Both the position numbers and the translations under genes were made by a program. A stretch of DNA of 64,000 nucleotides from assembly GCF_021379005.1 (NCBI RefSeq), contig NZ_CP075171.1:3286001-3350000 (forward strand), read 5' to 3'. The notes under the pieces are model-generated. The model did not search any database, was not told where the DNA came from, and saw only the letters and a list, made by a program, of their open reading frames with translations. Every line of letters starts with the position of its first letter. Positions within the stretch are counted from its first letter, which is position 1. Origin of the DNA: Leptodesmis sichuanensis A121. Lineage in GTDB: Bacteria > Cyanobacteriota > Cyanobacteriia > Leptolyngbyales > Leptolyngbyaceae. Of the stretch, positions 37,562 through 46,900 are shown in pieces.

Positions 37562-39127
37562 ATGGTTAAAGTTGCCTATCTGGACTGCCCAACGGGAATT
37601 GCTGGAGATATGTGCCTGGGTGCCCTCATCGATTTGGGTGTTCCTCTAGAATATTTAATCGACCAGCTAGGACGGTTGGGAATCGCCCAGGAGTACAAAC
37701 TGTGGACGGAAACAGTTCATCGCAACAGTCAGCGGGCCACCAAATTTCATGTCGATCTCGTCCTTAACGCTACAGAAATCACCCATTCCGATGCCTTCAC
37801 GACTTTCGATCACGAAGCTCATCAAGGCCACGTCCATTCTGCTACAGAAGGGGTAGCTTCCAACACCCTTGGCCATCCCCACCCCGCTCATTCTCACTCT
37901 CATTCCCACTCTCCTCACTCCTCCCCCCACCCTCACCCTCCCGTCCGCCACCTCTCTGACATTGAGCAACTCATCCTCAACGCCCAACTCCCTTCACGGG
38001 CAGAAGTCTGGAGTCTGGCGGTATTTCGCAAGCTGGCTGAGGCCGAAGGTGCCGTTCATGGGGTGCCTCCGGAACAGGTTCACTTTCATGAAGTCGGTGC
38101 AACAGATGCCCTGGTAGACATTATTGGCACCTGCCTGGGCCTGGACTGGTTGGGAATCGATCGCCTCTACTGTTCAGCCTTGCCTACGGGGGGAGGCAGC
38201 ATTCGGGCCGCACATGGCCGCTTACCCGTCCCTACACCTGCTGTGTTGAAACTGTTTGAAATGGGGCAGGTGCCGATTTACAGCAATGGGATTGAGAAAG
38301 AGCTAGTCACGCCTACGGGTGCCGCGATCGCCACCACCCTGGCTACCCAATTCGGCTCTCCCCCACCCATGATTCTGCACAAAGTCGGATTAGGAGCCGG
38401 AAGTCGGGATTTGTCCCTACCGAATATTTTGCGGCTGTGGATTGGGGCGGAGCAGGTAGCAGGAGGAAGGCACAAGACAGAAGGCAGAAGGTTGGAAGTG
38501 GAGGGGTGGAGAAGTGGAGGAGTGGGGGGAGACGAGGAAGGTGGGGGAGAAATTCAACATTCAACATTCAACATTCAAAACTCTACTGCCCCAGTCCAAA
38601 CTCCAAACTCCAAACTCCAAACTCTCACTCCTCCTAATCCCCAATCCCTAATCCCTAATAATCCCTCCACTCAAACTATCGCTGTGCTGGAAACCCAAAT
38701 TGACGATCTGAATCCGCAGGCGATCGCCTATGTGCTGGAAGTTCTCCTGGAAGCGGGGGCACTGGATGTGTTTACGCAGGCGATCGGCATGAAGAAGTCA
38801 CGGCCTGGCGTGCTACTGACGGTGATTTGCCAGCCAGAGGACGTGGCCCGTTGTGAAGGAATTCTGTTTCGGGAAACGACGACGCTGGGCATTCGCCGAT
38901 CGCTTCAGGAGCGCCAGACTTTGCCGCGTGAGTTGCAATCCGTGGAGACAGCGTATGGGCCAGTGCGGGTGAAGGTGGCCTGGGCAGCGGGGCGCGATCG
39001 GCCTCCTACGAATGTTCAGCCAGAATACGAGGACTGCGCTCAATTAGCCCGCTCCTACAATCACCCCTGGCGAGAGATCCAGCGGGCAGCGTTAGCAAGC
39101 TGGTATCGGCAAAATGGTATGGAGTGA
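37562..39127 (+). CDS. larC: Nickel-pincer cofactor biosynthesis protein LarC
   Basis: A 521-residue Lar[23 protein letters not shown] at the N-terminus, [35 protein letters not shown], and the C-terminal [17 protein letters not shown] and KVAWAAGRD. LarC inserts nickel into the pincer cofactor of lactate racemase and related enzymes in a CTP-dependent step. A His-rich loop (residues about 95-125, e.g. [17 protein letters not shown]) is a plausible metal-binding insert. Between about 38455 and 38680 lies a second, Ser/Asn/Pro-rich insert of about 70 residues made of heptad STRRs, which keeps the frame open. No larB or larE is adjacent. Confidence 0.88.
   Translation: MVKVAYLDCPTGIAGDMCLGALIDLGVPLEYLIDQLGRLGIAQEYKLWTETVHRNSQRATKFHVDLVLNATEITHSDAFTTFDHEAHQGHVHSATEGVASNTLGHPHPAHSHSHSHSPHSSPHPHPPVRHLSDIEQLILNAQLPSRAEVWSLAVFRKLAEAEGAVHGVPPEQVHFHEVGATDALVDIIGTCLGLDWLGIDRLYCSALPTGGGSIRAAHGRLPVPTPAVLKLFEMGQVPIYSNGIEKELVTPTGAAIATTLATQFGSPPPMILHKVGLGAGSRDLSLPNILRLWIGAEQVAGGRHKTEGRRLEVEGWRSGGVGGDEEGGGEIQHSTFNIQNSTAPVQTPNSKLQTLTPPNPQSLIPNNPSTQTIAVLETQIDDLNPQAIAYVLEVLLEAGALDVFTQAIGMKKSRPGVLLTVICQPEDVARCEGILFRETTTLGIRRSLQERQTLPRELQSVETAYGPVRVKVAWAAGRDRPPTNVQPEYEDCAQLARSYNHPWREIQRAALASWYRQNGME
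38551..38670. repeat. In-frame heptad STRR inside larC
   Basis: Three and a half units of ATTCAAC (38552-38580), four units of CCAAACT (about 38595-38624), then CCCTAAT units. These are the same kind of arrays found between genes elsewhere in the window, but here they are translated. Confidence 0.85.
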
Positions 39128-39135
39128 AGAGTTTT

Positions 39136-39180
39136 GAGGTTTAAGTTTTAAGTTTTGAGTTGAACTGAGAACTGAACACT
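39136..39180. repeat. Heptad STRR between larC and pyrE
   Basis: Repeats of the TTTTGAG / TTTAAGT type, then TGAACTGAGAACTGAACACTG, in the 70-bp spacer between convergent larC and pyrE. Confidence 0.6.
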
Positions 39181-39197
39181 GAAAATTTAGAACTTTT

Positions 39198-39791
39198 TTA
39201 GTGCAGTTCTGCCCAACGCTGCTGCAGATCCTGGATAGAGAATACGGCCTGGAAGGGAATTCCAGCCTGTTGATACACTTCCGCTCCCCCCTGCTGGCGA
39301 TCGACCAGGGCCAGAACTCCATTTACGACATAACCTGCCGCCTTTAACCGTTCTACCGCTTTCAGGGCAGATTGTCCGGTGGTTACGACATCTTCCAATA
39401 CGGTAACTGGCGTGCCGGGAGGTAAGGTTGGCCCTTCAATGTAAGCCTGCGTACCATGGCCTTTGGCTTCTTTACGAACGATCAAGGCTGTCAGCGATCG
39501 CCCTTCGTAAGCGGCCACGACACTGGTAGCTGTAACCATTGGATCGGCTCCTAAAGTCAATCCCGCCACGGCCTGAGTTTCTTTAGGCAACAGGGATAGC
39601 AGCATCCGACCCACGGCTACCCCCCCTTCAGGATGAAGCGTCACCTGTTTGCCGTTGATGTAGTAAGTACTTCGCTGTCCCGAAGAGAGGACAAAATCGC
39701 CTTCTTTATAAGCCACTGCACAAAACAGATCCAGGAGTTTCTGCCGGAGGGTAACGAGATCAACGGTGGCAAGCGGTAAGGAAGTCATCAT
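39198..39791 (-). CDS. pyrE: Orotate phosphoribosyltransferase
   Basis: A 197-residue enzyme that makes OMP from orotate and PRPP in pyrimidine synthesis. The PRPP loop TVLEDVVTTGQSALKAVE (about residues 130-147) is present, as are YYINGKQVTLHPEG and VRKEAKGHG, which carries the catalytic lysines. The gene has two ATG codons in tandem at the start. It follows the RNase R/II gene with a 105-bp gap. Confidence 0.92.
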   Translation of the reverse strand: MMTSLPLATVDLVTLRQKLLDLFCAVAYKEGDFVLSSGQRSTYYINGKQVTLHPEGGVAVGRMLLSLLPKETQAVAGLTLGADPMVTATSVVAAYEGRSLTALIVRKEAKGHGTQAYIEGPTLPPGTPVTVLEDVVTTGQSALKAVERLKAAGYVVNGVLALVDRQQGGAEVYQQAGIPFQAVFSIQDLQQRWAELH

Positions 39792-39895
39792 GAATGCTGC
39801 ACAGGATGGAGGTATGGATTGATTGATGCGTTACGTTGGCCCTAGCGCATCCTACATTGAATTCGGTGTATTGCTTGGCTGCCAATCTTCTGCAA

Positions 39896-41926
39896 TCAAG
39901 CCGTAACTTCTTCAAAGTGAATAATGTCTTGTCGGGGATCGGCGTGGCTCACTCGCAGTTGCAGGTGGTCGCCAGGGTAGACCGAGCGAGTAAACCGCAT
40001 GGCCAATTCCAGCCCCAAATCTTCCAGCAATACCAGGCCCAGGTTGTCCTGTTCTCGCAGCCAGCGCAACATTAAAGCGTGCCAGATCTCGTTGGGCGAT
40101 CGCCGCAGAAACTCCAGTCCCCAATAACGGTTGGTTTGCCGCTCTACTAGCACTGCTTCCTGAACGGTAGTGCTGACGCTTAAGGTTAACTCCTGCATTT
40201 CCTCTGCTGAGAAGGGCAAAGGTGCACCCCGCAAATGGGCTTTGATCTGGAAGTGAGCCAACAGGTCACTGTAACGACGAATCGGAGAAGTCACCTGAGT
40301 ATAGGTTTCCAGCCCCAAACTGGCGTGACGGGCTGGGGTAATGCTCATCTCGCTGCGGGGCATACAACGACGAATCGCACACGATCGTACCGGGCCTGCC
40401 GGAAGCAACAACAATTCTTCTTCCGACGGCAATTCGGGCTGGGGCTGATTGCGGAATGGAATGGGGATGTTATGGGTTTGGCCATACCGGGCTGCGGCTT
40501 CTCCCGCCAGAATCATCATTTCTGCAACTACTTGGCGAGCCAGGGAATTGTGCAGCACATCAATGGTAATCTCGCCGTCTTTCACCTTAATCGAGGATTC
40601 CGGCATATTGATGCTGATCGCACCCTGGGACTGCCGCCACTGTTGCCGCAGTTTAGCCCATTCCGCGATCGCTTCCAGTTCCGATTCTCCCTGCACGCCT
40701 CCCAATTCCAGCATCTCATCCACATCCTCGTAGGTGAGGCGGTAGGTGGCTTTAATGTGGCTGGTATGAATCGAATAGTCGGCGATCGCTCCCGTTTCAT
40801 CCAGAATGATGCCAAAGCTGAGAGCGCAACAGATCTGTCCCTGTCTCAGACTCATGGGGCCAGTTGCCAGTTCTGAGGGGAACATGGGAACCATACCCGT
40901 CGGCAGGTAAACCGTTGTACTGCGGCGACGGGCTTCTAAATCCAGTTCATCTCCTGGCAATACCCAGCGAGTGGGATCCGCAATATGAACCCACAACCGT
41001 TGTTTGCCGTCTGGTAAATATTCCAGGCTGAGACCATCATCAATTTCGCACGTACTTTCATCATCGATCGTATAGACCTTGAGGTGAGTCAGGTCCAGGC
41101 GATCGGGATGCAGATCAGCAGGGGGAGAAGCTAAGCGGTTTTGCACCACTTCCAATACCTTTGGTGGAAATTGAATCGGAATTTGACTGCGACGCAAAAA
41201 TAAATTCTCATGGGGATCCCAGAGGCCCAGATCAACCAGAAGTTGAAAAGCAGCTTGCGGCGTTTCAGGTCGTTTCAAGTGTAACAGGGTTTCCAGGGCG
41301 GGTGCCCGGTGGGTTGCCTCCTCACCCAATACGGCAAACCGTTCTAAGGCTTCTAAGCGAGGCCGATCGCCCGCCTGCCACTCTACCGATTCTCCTGCTA
41401 ATCGCTGCTGCAGACGATCGATAAAGCCCTGCCACTCCCGTTGCCGCTGAGCCTCCATCGTCATCTGGTGCTTCAGTTCGGCCACCTGAGTTTTAGAGCG
41501 AGGTTCGTACCGGTTTCCCTTCAGCTTGAAGTACAGCTTGTCTTCAGAGAGGAGCCAATGAGCGGCGTAACTGAGGGGTGGACTTTGATCGGAGAACAGC
41601 AACAGCGCCATTTCCGATGGATTGACAGTTTCCCCGTCTTCCACCAGCAATTCCCAGGCGACTTCCAGGCTGGATGGATCCAGATAAGGCTCCACCTGCT
41701 GGATAAACCCCTTAATCTCGGCAGGCTTGTAGGAACCCTCCACCTCATAAGTAATTTCGCGAGGATGCAGGGTATGAGATTGGCCGCGATCGTCTATGGC
41801 AATCCAGTGCTTTTTGCCCTCTGGACGCTCTAAAACAGCAAGGCGACGGTGACGAAGCCACTCTGCCGCAGGATTCTCGCTGTTGGTTCTAAATTCGACA
41901 AGGGTTCCCTTCTCCATTGAATTCAA
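39896..41926 (-). CDS. rnb: RNase II/R-family exoribonuclease
   Basis: A 676-residue 3'-5' exoribonuclease. The RNB catalytic domain starts with LKVYTIDDESTCEIDDGLSLE, whose aspartates bind magnesium, followed by WVHIADPTRWVLPGD, STTVYLPTGMVPMFP and SPIRRYSDLLAHFQI. The S1 domain at the C-terminus is short. It degrades mRNA and takes part in RNA maturation. It is the last gene of the rpmG-rpsR-rnb cluster common in cyanobacteria; rpsR ends 37 bases upstream. Confidence 0.92.
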   Translation of the reverse strand: MNSMEKGTLVEFRTNSENPAAEWLRHRRLAVLERPEGKKHWIAIDDRGQSHTLHPREITYEVEGSYKPAEIKGFIQQVEPYLDPSSLEVAWELLVEDGETVNPSEMALLLFSDQSPPLSYAAHWLLSEDKLYFKLKGNRYEPRSKTQVAELKHQMTMEAQRQREWQGFIDRLQQRLAGESVEWQAGDRPRLEALERFAVLGEEATHRAPALETLLHLKRPETPQAAFQLLVDLGLWDPHENLFLRRSQIPIQFPPKVLEVVQNRLASPPADLHPDRLDLTHLKVYTIDDESTCEIDDGLSLEYLPDGKQRLWVHIADPTRWVLPGDELDLEARRRSTTVYLPTGMVPMFPSELATGPMSLRQGQICCALSFGIILDETGAIADYSIHTSHIKATYRLTYEDVDEMLELGGVQGESELEAIAEWAKLRQQWRQSQGAISINMPESSIKVKDGEITIDVLHNSLARQVVAEMMILAGEAAARYGQTHNIPIPFRNQPQPELPSEEELLLLPAGPVRSCAIRRCMPRSEMSITPARHASLGLETYTQVTSPIRRYSDLLAHFQIKAHLRGAPLPFSAEEMQELTLSVSTTVQEAVLVERQTNRYWGLEFLRRSPNEIWHALMLRWLREQDNLGLVLLEDLGLELAMRFTRSVYPGDHLQLRVSHADPRQDIIHFEEVTA

Positions 41927-41962
41927 CCGCTAAGGAGGTAGAGAGGCCCGACCTGAGACAAA

Positions 41963-42178
41963 TTAACCTTCTTTGTTGATGAAGGGTAATAGAGCCAGAA
42001 TACGTGCCCGCTTAATCGCCTGGGTCAGATCCCGTTGTTGTTTAGCGGTTAATCCCGTAATCCGGCGAGGCAAAATCTTTCCCCGCTCGGTAATAAACTT
42101 ACGCAGCAGATCGACATCTTTGTAGTCGATCGGTTCATCAGGCTTGATCGGAGATACGCGGCGACGAAGATAGGTCAT
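41963..42178 (-). CDS. rpsR: 30S ribosomal protein S18
   Basis: 71 residues, normal length. [43 protein letters not shown] and [13 protein letters not shown] match S18, which binds the platform of the small subunit next to S6. Cotranscribed with rpmG upstream and rnb downstream. Confidence 0.97.
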   Translation of the reverse strand: MTYLRRRVSPIKPDEPIDYKDVDLLRKFITERGKILPRRITGLTAKQQRDLTQAIKRARILALLPFINKEG

Positions 42179-42208
42179 GGTTCCAGCAGTGTTTAGAGTT
42201 TAACAATC

Positions 42209-42312
42209 AATCAGTTTTAAGGTTTAAGTTGCGAGTTTTAAGTTAAATTCCGAGCCAGACAGAAATGCAATAGTCGCGCTTCTTGTAACTTAAAACTTAG
42301 AACTCAAAACTC
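42209..42312. repeat. Heptad STRR with inverted arms between rpmG and rpsR
   Basis: GTTTTAAGTT-type repeats on the left and AACTTAAAACTT plus AACTCAAAACTC on the right are complementary over about 20 bases, so the spacer of this ribosomal operon can fold into a long hairpin. Confidence 0.6.
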
Positions 42313-42313
42313 A

Positions 42314-42508
42314 TCACTTAATTTCTTTATGCAGGGTGTGTTTGTTGCAGTGAGGACAGAACTTTTTCAGTTCTAACCGGGCAGTGGTGTTCCGCCGATT
42401 CTTTTTGGTGGTGTACCGGGAAACCCCTGGAGAACGCTTGTCGGGGTTGGTGCGACACTCGGTACATTCGAGTGTGACAATAATACGAACATCTTTAGCC
42501 TTAGCCAT
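42314..42508 (-). CDS. rpmG: 50S ribosomal protein L33
   Basis: 64 residues. [38 protein letters not shown] and [16 protein letters not shown], with two Cys pairs (CTEC and CPHC) as in the zinc-binding form of L33. First gene of the L33-S18-RNase cluster. Confidence 0.97.
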   Translation of the reverse strand: MAKAKDVRIIVTLECTECRTNPDKRSPGVSRYTTKKNRRNTTARLELKKFCPHCNKHTLHKEIK

Positions 42509-42597
42509 AGTCCTACAAGCTCGATCGCGAGACAGAATTTAGACACAATCGTCTATTATTTCACAGGATGCCAACCTTCTGCAATGAGGAAACGGAG

Positions 42598-43881
42598 ATG
42601 ATTCCGGTCAGCGAAGCGGAACAACGAATTCTCAGCCTGGTACAGCCTCTGGATCGCGATCGCGATACGGAACAGGTGCCCTTGCTGAACGCTGCAGGCC
42701 GCGTTCTCGCAGAACCTGTGATCAGTTCTCTGGACTTTCCTCACTGGGATAATTCAGCCATGGATGGTTATGCCGTTCGCTACGCTGATGTGCAGAACTG
42801 TGCTCCCGATCGCCCTGTGACATTAACGATCGTTGAAGAAATTCCTGCCGGATACCAACCGCAAAAAGTTGTGCAATCTGGGCAGGCAGCCCGAATTCTC
42901 ACAGGTTCCATGCTTCCCGCTGGGGCGGATACGGTGGTGATGCAGGAAGACACCCAGCGGCAGGGCGATCGGGTGACAATTCTGACAGATCCTCAACCGC
43001 AAGCCTTTGTCCGCCAGCGGGGCAGTTATTATCAGGCCGGAACTCCTCTGCTCCCTGCTGGATACAACTTGCAGGCAACCGAAATTGCAGTTCTAGCCGC
43101 TGCTCAACAAGCCAGCGTGAAGGTTTATCGTCGTCCTCGCGTGGCCATTCTGTCTACTGGCAGTGAGTTGGTTGACCTCGATCGTCCCCTGCAACCTGGC
43201 CAACTGGTGGACTCCAACCAATATGCCCTCGCCACTCTAGTTGCCCAGGCTGGAGCAGAACCTGTACCAATGGGCATTGTTCCGGACGACCCGGAGATGT
43301 TGCGGAAGGCGATCGCCCAGGCCATTGCCACTGCCGATCTGGTTCTCTCCTCTGGTGGAGTCTCTGTTGGTGACTACGACTATGTAGATCAGATTCTGGC
43401 TGAACTGGGCGCAGACATTCACATCCGTTCTGTTGCCATCAAACCGGGCAAACCTCTCACCGTCGCCACTTTTCCTACCCCCCCCATCACCCCATCTCCT
43501 CATCACCCCATCTCCTCTCCCCTCCTCCCCTCCCCCACCCTCTACTTCGGACTCCCTGGCAATCCCGCCTCTGCCCTCGTCTGCTGCTGGCGTTTTGTGC
43601 AACCCGCCTTGAAAAAACTATCCGGCTTACCTGAACCATGGAAAGTGAGCTACGTCAACGCCATCACAGTTCAGCCGCTAAACTCCGATCGCAAACGAGA
43701 AGCCTATGTATGGGGTCAGCTACAACTCGTGAATGGTTCCTATCAATTTAAACCCGCTGGTGGTAGCCATAGCTCTGGCAATTTGATTAATTTAATCGGC
43801 ACGAATGGATTAGCTGTCATCCCTGCGGGCGAAGCCGCGATCGCCCCCGGAGAACTCATTCACGTCCTACCTATTCCCTAA
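42598..43881 (+). CDS. moeA: Molybdopterin molybdotransferase MoeA
   Basis: About 427 residues from ATG at 42598 (MIPVSEAEQRILSLV), preceded by GAGG at a good distance; the longer frame adds ten residues. Motifs PHWDNSAMDGYAVRYAD, RILTGSMLPAGADTVVMQED, RVAILSTGSELVD, SSGGVSVGDYDYV and YFGLPGNPASALV are diagnostic of MoeA, which inserts molybdenum into adenylated molybdopterin. A Pro/Ser/His-rich insert (PPITPSPHHPISSPLLPSP) interrupts the conserved stretch between KPGKPLTVATFP and LYFGLPGNP; its DNA (about 43480-43545) is CCCCATC/CCTCC low-complexity repeat. Confidence 0.92.
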   Translation: MIPVSEAEQRILSLVQPLDRDRDTEQVPLLNAAGRVLAEPVISSLDFPHWDNSAMDGYAVRYADVQNCAPDRPVTLTIVEEIPAGYQPQKVVQSGQAARILTGSMLPAGADTVVMQEDTQRQGDRVTILTDPQPQAFVRQRGSYYQAGTPLLPAGYNLQATEIAVLAAAQQASVKVYRRPRVAILSTGSELVDLDRPLQPGQLVDSNQYALATLVAQAGAEPVPMGIVPDDPEMLRKAIAQAIATADLVLSSGGVSVGDYDYVDQILAELGADIHIRSVAIKPGKPLTVATFPTPPITPSPHHPISSPLLPSPTLYFGLPGNPASALVCCWRFVQPALKKLSGLPEPWKVSYVNAITVQPLNSDRKREAYVWGQLQLVNGSYQFKPAGGSHSSGNLINLIGTNGLAVIPAGEAAIAPGELIHVLPIP

Positions 43882-43915
43882 TTCATAATTCATAACTCAT
43901 AATTCATAACTCTTG
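43882..43915. repeat. Heptad STRR between moeA and the GT2 fusion gene
   Basis: TTCATAA/CTCATAA units repeated four to five times in the 42-bp spacer. Confidence 0.65.
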
Positions 43916-43923
43916 ACTCTCCC

Positions 43924-45789
43924 ATGCTTTCCTCATTTTCTGTGATCGTGCCAGTTCTGAATAAGGAGAAGGAAATCATCCGCACTTTGGAAAGTGTGGA
44001 AGATAGTATTCAGTACTTTTTTCAGCACTATGATGGAGAGCATCCTGTCACTGCAGAAATTGTGGTTGTCAATGAGGCATCCAGCGATCGCACCCTGGAA
44101 CGAATTCTAGAATTTGCCCAGGATAAGCCTTATTGCAAAGTTGTCAATCATGGAAGACGAGTGGGAGCAGGGGCAGCTAGAAATACCGGAGTCAAAATCT
44201 CTCAAGGAGAAGTTTTATTTTTCTGTGATGGAGATGATTTGTACTTTAAGAGACACATTTATCTCTGCTTTCAACTTCTCAACCACAATCCAACAGTGGG
44301 CACAAAAACCTCATTGACTCTGCCAACCGATCAGGGGTCGCAGGTCATTGATTTACCCAATCAGCCTGTGGGAGTGATTCGGACTGGAGTATTTATGAAA
44401 GAGGCGATTCATCCTTTTTGGAAAGGAGCGATCGAAAACACTCTGCCACAAAACCTTTGTATCCGTCGGGAGTGTCATGAATTTATCGAAGGATTTCCTG
44501 AAGCAGCAATTCCGTATCATCAAACTGGCTGTGAAGATATTAGTTATGTTCTATGGCTGGCCAAATTCTTTAAGGTCTTGAAAGTGAATCTGGAAACGGT
44601 TGAATACGTCCGTTACCCAGGCAATAATTTTGACAAGCAACTGAAGAAATTTCAAACATCACCTGAGCAATATCAGGATGATACCCCTGCTGATATTCAG
44701 GAGTTACATAAAATCCGACACAAAATTGAACAGGATAAATTGGCTTATTTAGTAGAAAAGCTAGGACACATTGAGAAGACAAGAAACTTTGTATCCCTAT
44801 TGAACTGGCAGCAACTTGGGGGCGAGTTTTTAGCTCAAAACAAGTTGCAAGAGGCGATTGCATTACTGGAACCAGGCGTGGAACTGGAACCAACCAATTC
44901 CGCAGCTAAGACACTGCTAGCGGCGGCTTACAATAACCTGGGTTCCACCTTACAAGGGCAGGGAAAACCAGATGCAGCCATGCCTTATTTCCAACAGGCG
45001 ATCGCGCTCAATCCAACTCTTGCCCATAGCGATTTAGCTAGAATTCACTTGAATTTAGTCGCAGCCCTACGAGATCAAAAACAGTACAGCCAGGCCTACG
45101 CTGAGGTTCAAAAAGTTCTGCAACTGGATCCAACGCTTGTAGAGGCACAAACTGAAGCGGTTAAGCTCAAATATTACGTGGAAGTGATTCACAAAGGCTA
45201 TCAGTTTTCCCAAGATTGGTTCAGTATTAACCTGCCCATTTGGGAACATTACTTACAGCGGTTGGCCAATCAACCTGAATTGATGGCAGTGGAAATTGGC
45301 AGTTGGGAAGGTCGCTCAACTTGCTGGCTGCTTGACCATATTTTGACCCATCCCACTGCCCAAATTACCTGTATCGATACCTTTACTGGTGGAGCAGAAC
45401 ACCAGGCTTTATGGCAGGGCAGCTTTTTGCAAACAATTGAGCAAAGATTTGATTTCAATGTGGCTCAAACGGGTACTCCGGAAAAGGTGAAAAAGATTGT
45501 CGGTAAATCTCAAATTGCCCTACGATCGTTGCCACTTAATTCCTATCATCTGGCTTATATTGATGGCTCCCACATTGCCAGTGATGTCCTGGAGGATGCT
45601 TTATTGACCTGGGGATTGATCAAGGTAGGAGGCATCATTATTTTTGATGATTATCAATATGTATTTCCGCCAGAAGTGACCGAAGCTCCTCCAAAAACTG
45701 CGATCGATGCCTTCCTAACTACCTTCAGTAAAAAGATTGTTGTGATTCATCAGGGCTATCAAGTTTTGGTGGAAAAGATCGTGCCCTGA
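43924..45789 (+). CDS. GT2-TPR-methyltransferase fusion protein
   Basis: A 621-residue three-module protein. Residues 1-280: GT2 glycosyltransferase (FSVIVPVLNKEKEIIRTLESV, NEASSDRTLERIL, GAGAARNTGVKISQG, LFFCDGDDLYF as the DxD region). Residues about 290-420: TPR repeats (AIALLEPGVELEPTNSAAK, LAAAYNNLGSTLQGQGKPDAA). Residues about 430-621: class I SAM methyltransferase of the Methyltransf_24 type (AVEIGSWEGRSTCWLL, ITCIDTFTGG, YIDGSHIASDVLEDAL). Such fusions decorate surface glycans or glycopeptides in cyanobacteria; substrate is unknown. The TPR part could hold the modified protein. Confidence 0.85.
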   Translation: MLSSFSVIVPVLNKEKEIIRTLESVEDSIQYFFQHYDGEHPVTAEIVVVNEASSDRTLERILEFAQDKPYCKVVNHGRRVGAGAARNTGVKISQGEVLFFCDGDDLYFKRHIYLCFQLLNHNPTVGTKTSLTLPTDQGSQVIDLPNQPVGVIRTGVFMKEAIHPFWKGAIENTLPQNLCIRRECHEFIEGFPEAAIPYHQTGCEDISYVLWLAKFFKVLKVNLETVEYVRYPGNNFDKQLKKFQTSPEQYQDDTPADIQELHKIRHKIEQDKLAYLVEKLGHIEKTRNFVSLLNWQQLGGEFLAQNKLQEAIALLEPGVELEPTNSAAKTLLAAAYNNLGSTLQGQGKPDAAMPYFQQAIALNPTLAHSDLARIHLNLVAALRDQKQYSQAYAEVQKVLQLDPTLVEAQTEAVKLKYYVEVIHKGYQFSQDWFSINLPIWEHYLQRLANQPELMAVEIGSWEGRSTCWLLDHILTHPTAQITCIDTFTGGAEHQALWQGSFLQTIEQRFDFNVAQTGTPEKVKKIVGKSQIALRSLPLNSYHLAYIDGSHIASDVLEDALLTWGLIKVGGIIIFDDYQYVFPPEVTEAPPKTAIDAFLTTFSKKIVVIHQGYQVLVEKIVP

Positions 45790-45804
45790 TGTAGCTTTTA
45801 GCTG

Positions 45805-46046
45805 TATTGACACACAAGGTTTTATAACTGGCCTTCACCTCAATGGCTGGGTTGATCAACCTGGCTCCCAGTTCATAGCCCCGCAGTTCCTTTAAGCGTG
45901 GCAGCGGTTGCAGCACTACTGGCCACAGGAGCCGGACTACTTGCCGTTGTCGATGGACTGGGGGCACACGCCTTCAGCAAAATACTGCCCACAGCGACAA
46001 CGAACGCATCCGTCAAAAATTCCCGCCGTTTGTACCGTCTACCCAT
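45805..46046 (-). pseudogene. Remnant of a BMP-family ABC transporter lipoprotein
   Basis: The minus strand encodes a start MGRRYKRREFLTDAFVVAVG with a Tat-like RRxFL motif and a lipobox (LLKAC), then a Ser/Ala-rich linker, in one frame to a stop near 45875. In the next frame, overlapping, RGYELGARLINPAIEVKASY (about 45815-45885) resembles the internal stretch of BMP/PnrA-type substrate-binding proteins (GxxxGAxxVNPxxxV). So only the signal peptide and a small internal piece survive, joined by a frameshift and a deletion. I see no intact transporter genes beside it. Confidence 0.6.
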
Positions 46047-46223
46047 CTGATTGCAACTCTTGCTCAACGTTGACTGCCAGTCTACATCAACTGCCAATCT
46101 ACAGCGATCGTGATTCGCGATCTGCTAAGTAGATTGCCACAATTCCACCCAATATTGTCCTGCTCCCACCTGCTAACGTTCCATGTTACTCTGAGGACGC
46201 TGACCCCAAAGGACGGTTTTACA

Positions 46224-46787
46224 ATGGCACTGACGGCTTCAACCATGCTGGAATTGGGTACCCCTGCCCCTGATTTTGCCCTGGTGGATGTGGTGTCTGG
46301 ACAAACGATTTCCCTGGCAACTTTCGCTGATCAACCTGCTCTGCTCGTTATGTTCATCTGTCGGCATTGTCCCTTTGTCAAGCATGTGCAGAATGAACTG
46401 GCCGCCCTCGGTAGGGATTATCAGGGCAGAGGACTGGGAATTGTAGCAATTAGTGCGAACGATGTTGTCAATTACCCGGAAGATGCACCTGAAAAACTCA
46501 AGGACATGGCAAATACCCTGGGCTTCACCTTTCCCTTCTGCTATGACGAAACCCAGGAAACTGCAAAAGCCTATACAGCCGCCTGTACTCCAGATTTTTT
46601 CCTGTTTAATCACGATCGCCATCTGGTCTACCGAGGACAACTGGACGATAGCCGCCCCAGTAATGGACTGCCAGTAACAGGAGCCGATTTGAGAGCGGCG
46701 ATCGAGGCCACCTTAACCAACCAACCCATCTCTCCCGATCAGAAGCCCAGCATTGGCTGCAATATCAAATGGAAACCAGGGAGATGA
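46224..46787 (+). CDS. Thioredoxin-like redoxin protein
   Basis: 187 residues from ATG at 46224 (MALTASTMLELGTPAPDFAL); the longer upstream frame is not conserved. It is an AhpC/TSA-like fold with a CxxC active site in MFICRHCPFVKHVQNEL. The ISANDVVNYPEDAPEKL and CTPDFFLFNHDRHLVYRGQLDDS motifs match the thioredoxin family proteins common in cyanobacteria and plastids. Probably a thiol reductase or peroxidase with an unknown partner. Confidence 0.88.
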   Translation: MALTASTMLELGTPAPDFALVDVVSGQTISLATFADQPALLVMFICRHCPFVKHVQNELAALGRDYQGRGLGIVAISANDVVNYPEDAPEKLKDMANTLGFTFPFCYDETQETAKAYTAACTPDFFLFNHDRHLVYRGQLDDSRPSNGLPVTGADLRAAIEATLTNQPISPDQKPSIGCNIKWKPGR

Positions 46788-46825
46788 TTCAACAAAAGAA
46801 GGCCAACGAGGGGAGCGATCGAGGA

Positions 46826-46900
46826 ATTAGGAATTGAGAATTAGGAATTACGAACCGATATCTCTTAACTCCTAATTCCTAACTCCTAATTCCTAACTCC
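46826..46900. repeat. Heptad STRR forming an inverted repeat
   Basis: GGAATTAGGAATT..AGGAATTA on the left and CTAATTCCTAACTCCTAATTCC on the right (short pieces given), complementary for over 20 bases, between the convergent redoxin and PEP-CTERM genes. It may also work as a terminator. Confidence 0.7.
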
